Assembly: GCF_026262505.1 (NCBI RefSeq)
Contig: NC_067204.1
Span: forward strand, 4,125,797-4,189,796
From: Trichomonas vaginalis G3
Lineage: Eukaryota > Parabasalia > Trichomonadida > Trichomonadidae
Direction: 5' to 3'
Length of the DNA: 64,000 nucleotides
A model generated the notes under the pieces. It made no database searches. It was not told where the DNA came from and was given only the letters and a program-made list of their open reading frames with translations. Positions 9,130 to 19,592 of this stretch are shown here, in pieces (the first letter of the stretch is position 1; each line of letters begins with the position of its first letter). The position numbers and the translations under genes are program-made.

Positions 9130-9609
9130 ATGTCTAGTGATTTCGCTATCTATATTCGAGACAAGCTTTTTGACTCTAAAACTTCTGTCGACCATAAAAT
9201 CTTACATAGTGTAAACAAGAAAGGTGAATTTGTTCTAAAGTTCTGTTTCTGGGAATATGACAAGAACCATAAAACATTAAGCAGAGAAGTCTTTAAGTTT
9301 GTCAATGACAGACTTGTTGACAGAGATGACGCCGATTGGAAAGATGAAGTCCAACAAAAGTTCTTAGAATGCAAAGAAGACACATGCGCTGTTCTTGAAG
9401 ATGAAATAGAAAACAGAATAGATGAGCTATTAAAGGACAAAGAACTTTTACATAAATATGGTTGCGCCAAATTTGACATAACTCCACCAGAGAAGAAGAA
9501 GAAGAGAGAAAAGAAAGAAAAGAAAGTAGAAGAAAAGAAAGTAGAAGAAAAGAAAGTAGAAGAAGAGAAGAAAGAACCAGAGCCAGAGAAGAAGAAATTT
9601 GACATGTAA
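9130..9609 (+). CDS. Maverick hypothetical protein with KVEEK repeats, 159 aa
   Basis: Begins MSSDFAIYIRDK. The first ~120 residues look globular with mixed helices. The tail is a highly charged KKKREKKEKK run followed by repeated KVEEK units and ends KKKFDM. It is read divergently from the ATPase. No family is recognised. The charged tail could bind DNA or another virion protein, which is only a guess. Confidence 0.6.
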   Translation: MSSDFAIYIRDKLFDSKTSVDHKILHSVNKKGEFVLKFCFWEYDKNHKTLSREVFKFVNDRLVDRDDADWKDEVQQKFLECKEDTCAVLEDEIENRIDELLKDKELLHKYGCAKFDITPPEKKKKREKKEKKVEEKKVEEKKVEEEKKEPEPEKKKFDM

Positions 9610-9625
9610 AAATAAAATTTTATTT

Positions 9626-9931
9626 TTAGAACATTTCTGGGTCAATGTCAATGTTCTCTTCCTCTTTAGGAGCAAACACTGGCTTAGACTCTAAAATCTT
9701 TTTACCCAATTTACCTTGAACTTCAACTATCTTAGACTCATAATATTCATAGTCGTCTGCTTTCTTTGGTTCATAAGGTATAACAAGTTTGTATGCTTTA
9801 CCTTCTTCGAGTTTTGAGAACTTTCTGTCAAAATTTTCTTTGACTGTCAACATACCGTCAATGTATAAGTCTTCAAAAGTTGCACTGTTATATACGAAAA
9901 CGATAAAAACAGTTTGACAGAAAAGTGACAA
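9626..9931 (-). CDS. Small Maverick protein, start uncertain
   Basis: The frame is open over 101 codons, but the first codon is TTG; the first in-frame ATG is at 9853 (MLTVKENFDR). The product is charged, with KAYKLVIPYEP and an acidic C-terminus ending DIDPEMF. It is tail-to-tail with the 9130 gene (16 bases apart). Just upstream are 100 bases of AT-rich DNA and then the hairpin array. Unknown function. Confidence 0.4.
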   Translation of the reverse strand: MSLFCQTVFIVFVYNSATFEDLYIDGMLTVKENFDRKFSKLEEGKAYKLVIPYEPKKADDYEYYESKIVEVQGKLGKKILESKPVFAPKEEENIDIDPEMF

Positions 9932-10029
9932 CTTTACGTGTCAAAAATATAAAAAGTGATATTTTATTCATCATTATCTTCTTCATAATTTATTTCATAT
10001 TCTTCGTCTTACCAACAAAAGATGGGAAT

Positions 10030-11746
10030 GTGAACAATTGCGGGCAATTTTTAGCCATTTTGGCTTGGAACTAGAGCCTGCGAGGTACATGGATAGTATC
10101 AGTACCTCACAGGCTCTAGTTCTCTATATGGCGCCGAGAAATTTTGGTGAAATGTGGTCGCATTTCACCAAAATTTTTTCGGCGCCATAGGATGAATTGG
10201 AGGGTGAGAGATATTATTTCATACAATACTACTCTCACCCTCCAATTCCCAGCCAAAATGGCTAAAAATTGCCCGCAATGTGAACAATTGCGGGCAATTT
10301 TTAGCCATTTTGGCTTGGAACTAGAGCCTGCGAGGTACATGGATAGTATCAGTACCTCACAGGCTCTAGTTCTCTATATGGCGCCGAGAAATTTTGGTGA
10401 AATGTGGTCGCATTTCACCAAAATTTTTTCGGCGCCATAGGATGAATTGGAGGGTGAGAGATATTATTTCATACAATACTACTCTCACCCTCCAATTCCC
10501 AGCCAAAATGGCTAAAAATTGCCCGCAATGTGAACAATTGCGGGCAATTTTTAGCCATTTTGGCTTGGAACTAGAGCCTGCGAGGTACATGGATAGTATC
10601 AGTACCTCACAGGCTCTAGTTCTCTATATGGCGCCGAGAAATTTTGGTGAAATGTGGTCGCATTTCACCAAAATTTTTTCGGCGCCATAGGATGAATTGG
10701 AGGGTGAGAGATATTATTTCATACAATACTACTCTCACCCTCCAATTCCCAGCCAAAATGGCTAAAAATTGCCCGCAATGTGAACAATTGCGGGCAATTT
10801 TTAGCCATTTTGGCTTGGAACTAGAGCCTGCGAGGTACATGGATAGTATCAGTACCTCACAGGCTCTAGTTCTCTATATGGCGCCGAGAAATTTTGGTGA
10901 AATGTGGTCGCATTTCACCAAAATTTTTTCGGCGCCATAGGATGAATTGGAGGGTGAGAGATATTATTTCATACAATACTACTCTCACCCTCCAATTCCC
11001 AGCCAAAATGGCTAAAAATTGCCCGCAATGTGAACAATTGCGGGCAATTTTTAGCCATTTTGGCTTGGAACTAGAGCCTGCGAGGTACATGGATAGTATC
11101 AGTACCTCACAGGCTCTAGTTCTCTATATGGCGCCGAGAAATTTTGGTGAAATGTGGTCGCATTTCACCAAAATTTTTTCGGCGCCATAGGATGAATTGG
11201 AGGGTGAGAGATATTATTTCATACAATACTACTCTCACCCTCCAATTCCCAGCCAAAATGGCTAAAAATTGCCCGCAATGTGAACAATTGCGGGCAATTT
11301 TTAGCCATTTTGGCTTGGAACTAGAGCCTGCGAGGTACATGGATAGTATCAGTACCTCACAGGCTCTAGTTCTCTATATGGCGCCGAGAAATTTTGGTGA
11401 AATGTGGTCGCATTTCACCAAAATTTTTTCGGCGCCATAGGATGAATTGGAGGGTGAGAGATATTATTTCATACAATACTACTCTCACCCTCCAATTCCC
11501 AGCCAAAATGGCTAAAAATTGCCCGCAATGTGAACAATTGCGGGCAATTTTTAGCCATTTTGGCTTGGAACTAGAGCCTGCGAGGTACATGGATAGTATC
11601 AGTACCTCACAGGCTCTAGTTCTCTATATGGCGCCGAGAAATTTTGGTGAAATGTGGTCGCATTTCACCAAAATTTTTTTCGGCGCCATAGGATGAATTG
11701 GAGGGTGAGAGATATTATTTCATACAATACTACTCTCACCCTCAAT
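10030..11746. repeat. Hairpin array 1: 250-bp unit, six full copies plus a partial
   Basis: An exact 250-bp period (starts near 10031, 10281, 10531, 10781, 11031, 11281, 11531), with copies almost identical. Each unit is built from four adjacent hairpins with little between them. H1 has a ~29-bp stem (AGCCAAAATGGCTAAAAATT arm) and spans unit joins. H2 has ~21 bp (GAACTAGAGCCTG arm). H3 has ~26 bp (TGGCGCCGA arm). H4 has ~18 bp (GGAATTGGAGGGTGAGAG arm). The last copy stops inside H4. Short ORFs read through on both strands but only because the unit lacks stops; they are not taken as genes. The array sits between two minus-strand Maverick genes. Confidence 0.97.
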
Positions 11747-11766
11747 TTTAATTACTTAAACTCATT

Positions 11767-12006
11767 CTATTTTTTTGACATGTAAATGTCACTTTTACTG
11801 AGATCTGACACAATGTCAGATCTCTTTTTTTCGTATATAAGAGCACCACTTTTTCTAACAACAGCAAACTTAACTGGTGCAATGTTCCAAATTTTGTCAA
11901 ATGTAGACTTTTCAAAATTGTAGAAGTAAACATTCAAATATGCGAATGGAGCTAACTTATCTTTGACTTCTGTCATGTACTTATTTACTGAGATGAATTT
12001 CGTCAT
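11767..12006 (-). CDS. Small Maverick protein, 79 aa
   Basis: Starts MTKFISVNKYMTEVKD and ends with a Lys-rich tail. There is an aromatic-rich middle (YLNVYFYNFEKS). It lies directly downstream of the helicase gene on the same strand with a short AT-rich gap. No family recognised; its continuous frame and neighbour order support a real gene. Confidence 0.45.
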   Translation of the reverse strand: MTKFISVNKYMTEVKDKLAPFAYLNVYFYNFEKSTFDKIWNIAPVKFAVVRKSGALIYEKKRSDIVSDLSKSDIYMSKK

Positions 12007-12041
12007 CTTTTCTATCGGATAAAAAAATATTTTTTTAAAAT

Positions 12042-13277
12042 TTACTCAGAAAAATTTTTCTTTGTATATACGCCGTTCTGAACATCTAAAAGACTTTTGA
12101 CATTTGCCAAGAATGTACGTTTAGAAGCTGCCATATAACCATACTCTTGACAATATTGTTTATACGAATCGTACAATGACCTTTCATCTAAACACTCAAA
12201 GTCAGTTTCATCTATAAACAGTTCATATACACTCTTGTTTGCTTCTAACAATGTTTGTCTCTCTTCGGTATATGGAATTTGTCTTGGATTGAACTTAGAA
12301 ATATCTAATGTCATGAAATATGAGAACAAGTGGTTGTAAAAGTTAGGTGTCAAAGTTTCTGCTAAGTCATCAAAATATTCTGTATCTTGCATATGAGAAT
12401 CTGACGTTCTGACAACTACATATCTTCTGTCAGAACTTTCTAACTTCATCGGAACAACATTGTTTGAAACCATGATGAAATTTGCAACATTTTCACAAAC
12501 TCTTTGGTCTTTATATTTTCTTTCAACAACTCCAACTTTGTCTGTTATAAGACTCTTCAAAGCATCTGAGTTTAAAACCTTTGTTTGTATCTATACTTTG
12601 AAGTTCGTTACATACTATAAGTTTCATATTCTCTATTGAAGAGTTAAATTTACCGCAGATGTTTTCTAAGTTTGTCATATTCGGATTCGAATAGCCCTCT
12701 AACAGTTTGCACAAAATATCTGTAAAGAAAGTGTTCTTACCAGTTCCTTGTTTTCCAATTATAATGAGAGCAGTTTCATTTTTAGCACTTGGATGTTGTA
12801 AGATGTTTGCAAACCAACATAAGATATACTCATAGACTCTTTCGTTTCCATTGCATATAATTTCTTTGACATGGTCTAACCAAGCTTCTATAACATTTTC
12901 TTTCCATTCTACTTGTTCGTATTTATATCCAGTGAAGATAGAATAGAAGTTTGGAGATGGTGTATAGAACTTTATACCTCGAACTGAAAAATCTTCTAAC
13001 TTTGACAATAAGATATCCCAAGCATCTAACATCTTCATTCCAACTTGTACAACTTTTATTTTCTTAAGTTTCTGTCTACATTCTTGTTCTGAAACTATGG
13101 TTGCTCTTGGTTTGTTAAAGACAACATCCCATTCTTTCATGACATAACATTCTGGGCAGAGTCGACATAAATGACTAAACGTTTCAAATTCTCGACTGCT
13201 TTGTTATAGTCTCTAAATGGACACATATTTCTGAACGCTTGGAAGTCATAAAAATCTGAAACGTCTATTCTGTACAT
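12042..13277 (-). pseudogene. Superfamily 3 helicase / D5-like NTPase (Maverick), broken
   Basis: The start at 13277 follows the minus-strand AT-block promoter. The middle carries the P-loop GKQGTGKNTF, followed by a stretch ending in IVCNELQS, the layout of SF3 replication helicases. The downstream part has motifs such as SNNVVPMKLESSDRRYVVV, typical of the D5/SF3 C-terminal region. The coding region is split over about three frames, so it looks broken about twice. Such helicases open DNA for the element's polymerase. Confidence 0.75.
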
Positions 13278-13306
13278 TTTTATAAAAATAAAAAAAATAT
13301 TTTTTT

Positions 13307-13987
13307 TTATTCTTGACTTTGTTGTTGCATTTGTTGCATTTGTTGTTCTTGAGCTATTTGTTGTTGAAGTTGTTCTTGTAGTACAATACTTTCACCAGTT
13401 GCATCTTCCAATTCGAAACTTTCTGCCGTCATTGACAAATACATAGGACATAAAAGTTTTACAGGAACAAAGTTTGCGTCAACTAAGGTTAAGTTTATGT
13501 TTGCTAAAGTGTTTGAGTTTACTAAAGCTGAAAACTCTGCATTCGAATGAACAATAGGCAAACCAGCAGAGAAAGTATTGTTTATACGCATGAGTATCTT
13601 TTGGTCATAGTAGTTTCTGTCGATATTCGAATAGCACTTTGAACCTAAGTTTGAAACAATATATAAGATTGGTGTGCTTAATGTCAATGGAATAGACATT
13701 CCTTGTATGACACCTTTTCCTGTTATAGGAAACTGTTGGTAGTAAAAACCAGATATAAGTTTTGTATTATAGCTCATATCGTTTATACTAAACTCAGTCG
13801 GACATCCAAACATAATGAAACCTGCTCTAGTTGCAGCACATGTTACATCCGTCCTTAAAGTATTAAATAAGTCAACAAAACCTGTTGGTGGTATATCTGA
13901 GTAAGTATCTTCAAAGAAGTATTTTTTACCATTCACAACAACAAAGTCTTCTGGTGTCAAAAGAGCAAAACAGGCTTTAGTCGTCAT
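13307..13987 (-). CDS. Minor capsid (penton)-type protein, candidate
   Basis: 226 aa with many beta-type segments (ACFALLTPEDFVVVNGKKYF, then ILYIVSNLGS) and a C-terminal Gln-rich tail of QQ/MQQ repeats. It sits one gene away from the major capsid on the same strand, where polintons commonly place the single-jelly-roll minor capsid gene. Assignment is from position and predicted strand content, not a clear motif. The upstream region may be part of the same gene (see 13988-14686). Confidence 0.5.
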   Translation of the reverse strand: MTTKACFALLTPEDFVVVNGKKYFFEDTYSDIPPTGFVDLFNTLRTDVTCAATRAGFIMFGCPTEFSINDMSYNTKLISGFYYQQFPITGKGVIQGMSIPLTLSTPILYIVSNLGSKCYSNIDRNYYDQKILMRINNTFSAGLPIVHSNAEFSALVNSNTLANINLTLVDANFVPVKLLCPMYLSMTAESFELEDATGESIVLQEQLQQQIAQEQQMQQMQQQSQE

Positions 13988-14686
13988 CGTGTTTAAGGTC
14001 AGTTTACAATATCGTCCTTGAGGACTTTGTAAGTTTGTTGTTATAGAATTATATGACTCAGGGTTTTTAGTCGTAATAGTATAAACACTATGTCTTCTGC
14101 CATTTACTTAGCAAGTAAATTTTAATGAAATGTTGTGGTCGTCAAATATTTTTATGACGTCTGGGAAACTATATTTTAAGTTCAACGTTTCACCTCCTTT
14201 CATAACGTATATCTTGTCAATGACATTGTATGAAACACCACAGCAAGCAATGTCGGGTTCTATTTCTTTGATGTTTATATCGTCTGCTCTGTCAAAAGTT
14301 TCAATAGTTCTTTCAAAACTTCATGAGGTGCAATGACATATGAGTTCACTTTTACAGGGTTGTGTTCGACCAAGTTTAACATTATACCCAAAGCTTGACA
14401 AATCTTCTCCTGAGTTTTAAGTTTGTCTTTAAGTTGTTGGTAGTCGTTCGAATATCTGCAACAGAACTTAAGTCTCTGCTAACTTCAGGGTATGTTGGTT
14501 GCTTTTACAGGACCTATTGTTATACCATCTTCGTCTTCGTATGGTTTTTCCCACTTCAACATCTCTTTCTTTGACATTGACAACAACACTTTGACTGTTT
14601 GTTTGAGTTGGTGAATTTAACTTCACATCTGCCATCGCCATTAAACCTTTTGAAACACTTACGCTTCTATTTTTCGGAAATGACAT
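13988..14686 (-). pseudogene. Broken coding region upstream of the minor capsid ORF
   Basis: Coding-like minus-strand sequence scattered over changing frames, starting with MSFPKNRSVSVSKGLMAM at 14686. It could be the 5' part of the 13307 gene or a separate small structural gene. It looks broken in several places. No domain recognised. Confidence 0.4.
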
Positions 14687-14703
14687 TTACTTAGAATAAA
14701 AAG

Positions 14704-15050
14704 ATGGACGTATTTGAGTATCTCTTTCGAATTGAAGCAAAACAAAGTTTACACACACAAACAATACAAGTTCATTGATAGAATAGTTCTTTATACAAAC
14801 AATGGAAAATGTTATAGAATAGCAGTCTTTGCTGAACCAAAATATTTTCATAAAGCAAAGAAAGTTGGTATAACCGAGATGGTGAAAGTTCTTGAAGCAG
14901 ACAAAAATATAACAACAAAACTGACCGATATTTCTAAAGGTAAGTTTATAATACAATACTATGTCAAAACTGGCGTACTGTCAATATTTGACGGAGAGAA
15001 GTCAGTTCAAGAACAACTTACTGACCTGCTGCCAAAATCTGCTCGATGGA
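14704..15050 (+). pseudogene. Short plus-strand Maverick ORF, broken, convergent with the capsid gene
   Basis: An ATG at 14704 begins a product in one frame, and the longer open stretch (14714-15124) continues in another, with a globular look (YKFIDRIVLYTNNGKCYRIA). Its 3' end overlaps the end of the major capsid gene on the other strand. It is divergent from the 14686 ORF with an 17-base gap. Looks broken about once. Function unknown. Confidence 0.4.
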
Positions 15051-16625
15051 AGCTGTCGTTATGCCAATCTGAGGAGCCCCAGCAGGTTTCATCGAACGAA
15101 TCTTCAAAAGAGCATCTTCCGTGAAAAGTGCTATTGGTTTTGTAAACTTCTTTGCTTTCAATTCATCTGGACCGTCTCTGTCACCAGTATATTGTATTTG
15201 AACTGTACCAACAGTTGAAATACCACCCATAAAGTCTTCTGAGTCAGCAAATGGAATGCCAAGCCAAAAGTTTGAACGGTCTCCATTTGTATATTGAGTT
15301 TTTTGACCTCCTGTATGAGTCCATACTTTCACATATGGCATAATAGAACTTTGCATTTCAGGGTTAATGGTTGTTGTGAAGTTGTTGTTAAAGTTCATAG
15401 CATCTAATGTCAAGTTGTATGACCTCATATCCTCAACTGTAGAATATTCTTCTCTTGGATAATATTTGCCATCTATGTTTATATGGTATTTAATACCAGG
15501 GTTGTAGAAGCAAGAATAGTCATTTATAGTTCGTCTGAACAGTACAAACATAGTATCTGCATGTTTCATTGCAGTTGTTAAAGCAATATCTGTTCTTGCA
15601 CCTGGGTCAGCACTTTGGTTTCCAACTTCACCTGCAAAGTCTTTGACAGATATTTGGTGTATAGGGAACATAAGTGGAACTGCAATATATTTGGCAGCTA
15701 AAGCATTTGAAATATCTGGGTCCAACATATAGACTGCAAGTCTGCTTTCTATTCTCTTGCATTCAAACTTTTCGCATGTGAACTTAACTGGGTCCCAAGC
15801 ATCTCCAGCAGCATTGAAATAATAGTTTACTTCAGTGTTGAGGTTTGAGAAACCAAAGTCTAAGTCAACTTTGTTTTTGCAAAAGTCGGCGAATGACATT
15901 TTATTTGTTCCCACTACTTCTGTAAGAGTGAATGGGTCTTGCGTTGGTGCAATGACTAAGTTATTTTTGCTTGGAGTAAGTTCGATAGAAATTTTTCCTG
16001 CCCAGTTTGGCAAGTATCTTAAAAACCTGAAGATGAGGAAAGATGACAAAGGAACTCTAAGTTTCAATTTTACTTTGGTTACTGCTGCTGCAGTTTGTCC
16101 AGAAAGGTTAACATAAACTCCTGGAACGTTAGGGTCAAGTCTTCTTATTTTCTCAATAGTTGCATACTGGTCTGTTTGTTCTCTAGCTTGTGGTTGTACT
16201 GAGTTTCTCAAAGCGAACCATTCATAGTTTGCCCATGTTACTGTTTGAACTAAGTCAGAGTTAGAATATATCTTATATCCCATGAAAACTTCTGGAGCAT
16301 ATTGGTATCCGACATAGAAAATTCCATTGCAACCTTTCTTGTCAGACAACTTGGCAGAAGGTTTTATTTCAATGTCTTGCTCCACGTATAAGAAAGAGTT
16401 GTCAATAGAAATTATATGAAACCTGTCGCATGCAATATCTACTGTTGTTGAAGAACCTTCTCCAAACTCACCTACATTTCCATAAGAAACAGCAGTTGTA
16501 TATTCGTAAGTTCCAGGAACTATTTCTGACCTTCTAATGGCATTGTCGCATTCGTTATACCATTCGGAAACATTTCCATTCATAGCATCCAAAACTGTTG
16601 GCGTTATATTCTGAGCGGCGTACAT
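15018..16625 (-). CDS. Major capsid protein, double-jelly-roll type (Maverick)
   Basis: 535 aa, starting MYAAQNITPTVLDAMNGN. It is beta-rich over its length, with a central ELTPSKNNLVIAPTQDPF region and a C-terminal part with SNFWLGIPFADSEDF. Size, position beside the minor-capsid candidate and composition fit the polinton major capsid, previously described for T. vaginalis elements. The frame looks whole. The 3' end overlaps the convergent 14704 ORF. Confidence 0.75.
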   Translation of the reverse strand: MYAAQNITPTVLDAMNGNVSEWYNECDNAIRRSEIVPGTYEYTTAVSYGNVGEFGEGSSTTVDIACDRFHIISIDNSFLYVEQDIEIKPSAKLSDKKGCNGIFYVGYQYAPEVFMGYKIYSNSDLVQTVTWANYEWFALRNSVQPQAREQTDQYATIEKIRRLDPNVPGVYVNLSGQTAAAVTKVKLKLRVPLSSFLIFRFLRYLPNWAGKISIELTPSKNNLVIAPTQDPFTLTEVVGTNKMSFADFCKNKVDLDFGFSNLNTEVNYYFNAAGDAWDPVKFTCEKFECKRIESRLAVYMLDPDISNALAAKYIAVPLMFPIHQISVKDFAGEVGNQSADPGARTDIALTTAMKHADTMFVLFRRTINDYSCFYNPGIKYHINIDGKYYPREEYSTVEDMRSYNLTLDAMNFNNNFTTTINPEMQSSIMPYVKVWTHTGGQKTQYTNGDRSNFWLGIPFADSEDFMGGISTVGTVQIQYTGDRDGPDELKAKKFTKPIALFTEDALLKIRSMKPAGAPQIGITTASIEQILAAGQ

Positions 16626-16657
16626 TTCATATGAGTAAAAATATAGAATAGTTGGAT

Positions 16658-17557
16658 TTATATGTCATAATAGAACCCACGTGGACCAAGCTTTACTTTC
16701 TTCCTGACTGAGTTTTTAACTCTTCTTTTTCCTTCATTGCCCTCTGCTTCAAGTTGTTGCATCTTTGCCTCATGTTCACCTAGTATGTTGTAAATTTCCC
16801 ATGTCCTTTTTGCCTTTTGGCTCTGGTCGCCCATCTCAGGTAACCTATATCCTAGAAAGAGTTTGTCATAGTCTGTATTTGAGTCTTTGCGTATTGTTTG
16901 CATGACTCTGTCCTGAGTTTCTGGTTCAAGCTCTTCAAACAGTGCCTGTCCATATGGAATAAGCTCGTTTCCAAATATATGTTTTTGTAGCCATTCTGGT
17001 TTTCTTTCCATGTTACCAACTATATCTTTTGTGAATGGGAAAGCTTTTACCCAATCTTTCAGTCTTGCGTCGTTTATTTCTGTAGTTGGTTTTATTTTGT
17101 CAAGGAACATGTTTTTCAATACTAACATTTCATTTGGTACTGTCCATTTGAGTTTTCTTAAATATTCATCCCTTCTCAGTTCATTGTCTGCAAAGTAAGT
17201 TTTTATGACATTTTGCAAACTTTCATTTGCAAGGTCATGTACAATAGGTTCTCTTCCTTCGCTCTCCCTAACTTTCTTTCTAAACTCTTCACCAAATATA
17301 CCATCTCTATGGTTCTGTGTAGTTCTTTGAGATAAATGTTCTAGAACGTCAGGTGTTATATTTCCATCAGCCATGTTCATTTCATACTGGTTCAAAATAT
17401 CTGCATCTTTCATATCTTTCAATGGCATTAAAGCCGCGCTTAAAATACCAGCTATATCTCGTTCACCATTGACTTCCATTGCGTCTACAACTTCTTGGAA
17501 TTGTGGTTGTAAGTTTATGAACCACCTATCTGGATTAGCTTTATGACCCCATCTCAT
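16658..17557 (-). CDS. Maverick hypothetical protein, 299 aa, helical
   Basis: Starts MRWGHKANPDRW and ends with a strongly basic segment (KRRVKNSVRKKVKLG) before GPRGFYYDI. Mostly helical and charged. It overlaps the preceding gene by 17 bases in a different frame and lies just upstream of the capsid gene on the same strand, so it is likely part of the structural block. A homologue begins in copy C at 63783. No family recognised. Confidence 0.65.
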   Translation of the reverse strand: MRWGHKANPDRWFINLQPQFQEVVDAMEVNGERDIAGILSAALMPLKDMKDADILNQYEMNMADGNITPDVLEHLSQRTTQNHRDGIFGEEFRKKVRESEGREPIVHDLANESLQNVIKTYFADNELRRDEYLRKLKWTVPNEMLVLKNMFLDKIKPTTEINDARLKDWVKAFPFTKDIVGNMERKPEWLQKHIFGNELIPYGQALFEELEPETQDRVMQTIRKDSNTDYDKLFLGYRLPEMGDQSQKAKRTWEIYNILGEHEAKMQQLEAEGNEGKRRVKNSVRKKVKLGPRGFYYDI

Positions 17558-19283
17558 TGTAGTTCCATCGTCTGCAGAAACAAAAGTAGGTTTGTTCCAT
17601 CTTGGTTAGGTTCTGAATGAACTTTAAAAATGTTTCATTTCTATATGTTTTCTTGAAATTTAACCTTTTATCTTCACCGAGTTCATCCAAAGATTGAACG
17701 TTAAATGCTCGTAAGTAAAAAGGGTTGTTGTATTTGTGTACATTTTCTTTCAGTACTTCCATTCTATGCTGAATATTTTCATCTGGTGCTGGAGTCTTTT
17801 GTATGTCGGCAAACATTTTTCGATATTCTTCTACTATGTCAGCTGAATTTTTTTTTGACTCTTGGAAATATTCCATATTCTCCGCATACTCTTGTTGAGG
17901 GTCAAGATTTTTCGGCTGTTCCAAATCTTCATCTAGTTCTGTGAAGTTAGTTTCCAAAGGAGTGACTTGTTCGTTTCCTTCAGGCTCTTCTAGCTGTTGT
18001 TGCTGAACTATTTCTTCCATGTCTGGTTGTATCTGAACTTCTTCCTGTGGAGTTTCTTGTACCTCATCTGCTGGCATTTCATATATTCCGAGACCATTTT
18101 CAACAATTTCCCTATCTACGTCATCCGCATTCATAAGCTTTTGTTCTTTCGTTCCGTCTCTATTTTTTACGCGTTTCATGACGAAAGTTGAATTGTCATT
18201 TAGCTCTGACATCAAATATCTCGGAGTAAATTCATCCATGTCATTTGGATGATATGCTATTAAATCATATCCCTTAGCGAGCTTGTATTTTCCAGGTTTG
18301 AGATTATATCCGTTTTGGTGCTGAGCCATAAAGCTAAATAGGTTCGGGTCAGTATTTCCATCCTTGAACTTTCTAATAGCTTCTTTATATCTGTCACTAA
18401 AGTCAACAGTATCTGGGAAACCACACTCTTCTTTAAGCATTTTTAAGAATTCTTGGTTTCCTTGTTCTCTACTTCTTTTATGTCCTTGCTCTGTTTGTGG
18501 TTGTTGTTGTGCAGGGTTTTGAACTGTTGGTTGTTGTGTTGGTTGTTGTTGTTGTTGTTGTGCAGGGTTTTGAACTGTTGGTTGTTGTGCTGGTTGTTGT
18601 GCATGCCTGTGTCTGTGTCCATGTGACGATGTAAATGTTCTAGGTAGTCCTGGTGCAGGTGCTTCTCTTGGAGGGTTTGGTGGTATATAAGTTCCACCAG
18701 CTGGCACATATGTTCCATCTGCAGCGTAATGTCCTACCTGACTTTTCGTTTTTAAGAAAGCATTTACTAGGTCTGTTTTGGTCTGTTGTAACTCTTTTTC
18801 TTGACTTTTCACAACAGTTGCTCTAACGGCGTCATAGGCACTTTGAACTGCCTGTCTCGTTGCTGCATCTGTTATTTTCGTCATATTTTGTGCTACTTCT
18901 CTTAACTCTTTGTCGAAACCTTCAGACTTCAGTTTCTTTCCAGATGAGAAGTCGTTCACTTGTTTCACCTTACTATGAAGAGCTTCGAAGGCGTTCTTAA
19001 AGTCAGCATTTGTTAAAGCTTCATTTGAACTGTCTTCATCCGCTTGTATTTTTGTCCTTATTGACCCTATAAGCTGAGCTGCTTTAGCGTTGGCTTGGGC
19101 ATCTAACCAGTCATTGTTAGCTTTTATATATTCTGCGCTTTTCATTGCCTTTTGCATAGCCGCGTCGTTATTTTTACTTTCTTGTGCTAAGTTTTCATAC
19201 TGTACGGTTTGGTTTTGCAACTGTAAAAGTTTTTCTGCCTTTACATTTGCTTCAACTTCTTTTTTATACTCATCGCTATCCAT
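17541..19283 (-). CDS. Long coiled-coil / Gln-Pro-rich Maverick protein, 580 aa
   Basis: Starts MDSDEYKKEVEANVKAEK. Residues about 1-190 are a long Ala/Lys/Gln coiled coil. About 195-270 is low-complexity Pro/Gln/His, including two copies of QQPTVQNPAQQQ, and the C-terminal half is acidic with Gln runs. Being next to the capsid block suggests a structural or scaffold role (inference). Copy C has a broken homologue at 61993. The first frame looks whole. Confidence 0.65.
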   Translation of the reverse strand: MDSDEYKKEVEANVKAEKLLQLQNQTVQYENLAQESKNNDAAMQKAMKSAEYIKANNDWLDAQANAKAAQLIGSIRTKIQADEDSSNEALTNADFKNAFEALHSKVKQVNDFSSGKKLKSEGFDKELREVAQNMTKITDAATRQAVQSAYDAVRATVVKSQEKELQQTKTDLVNAFLKTKSQVGHYAADGTYVPAGGTYIPPNPPREAPAPGLPRTFTSSHGHRHRHAQQPAQQPTVQNPAQQQQQQPTQQPTVQNPAQQQPQTEQGHKRSREQGNQEFLKMLKEECGFPDTVDFSDRYKEAIRKFKDGNTDPNLFSFMAQHQNGYNLKPGKYKLAKGYDLIAYHPNDMDEFTPRYLMSELNDNSTFVMKRVKNRDGTKEQKLMNADDVDREIVENGLGIYEMPADEVQETPQEEVQIQPDMEEIVQQQQLEEPEGNEQVTPLETNFTELDEDLEQPKNLDPQQEYAENMEYFQESKKNSADIVEEYRKMFADIQKTPAPDENIQHRMEVLKENVHKYNNPFYLRAFNVQSLDELGEDKRLNFKKTYRNETFLKFIQNLTKMEQTYFCFCRRWNYNEMGS

Positions 19284-19592
19284 ATATGTCTTCAGGGCTT
19301 TTTGTTTATCTCTTCATCTTTCAGTATTTTATATTGAGTAGTATGGTTTTTCAAATTTATGACATCTTGTTCCATTTTTGCTACTTCTGCTGCTTTTTCT
19401 GACACTTTTTTCGCATATTCCTCTGTACTTAGTTCTTTCAGTTGTTCTTCTTTCTTTCTTTTTCTCTACGTTTAACTCATTGAGTTTCTTTGTGTGTCTG
19501 TCATATTCTAGTTTCTTTTCGTTTTCACCTATTTTGCTTCTGTATGTCTATGTTTGACTTTTTGACATCTGTTATTTGATTTTTGAGTGAAC
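19284..19592 (-). pseudogene. Degenerate Lys/Glu-rich coding remnant
   Basis: Between the 580-aa gene and the small basic gene is about 300 bases with coding-like, coiled-coil-type composition on the minus strand in changing frames. Similar sequence is present in copy C (about 61711-61985), also scattered. Probably a gene broken in both copies; function unknown. Confidence 0.4.

Noticed and set aside
10116-11696. Repeated 74- and 98-codon ORFs in hairpin array 1
   Set aside because: They repeat exactly with the 250-bp unit and exist on both strands because the hairpin arms lack stops; the products look like translated palindromes, not proteins.
10030-11746. CRISPR array
   Set aside because: Units are 250 bp, fully repeated without unique spacers, and the genome is eukaryotic.
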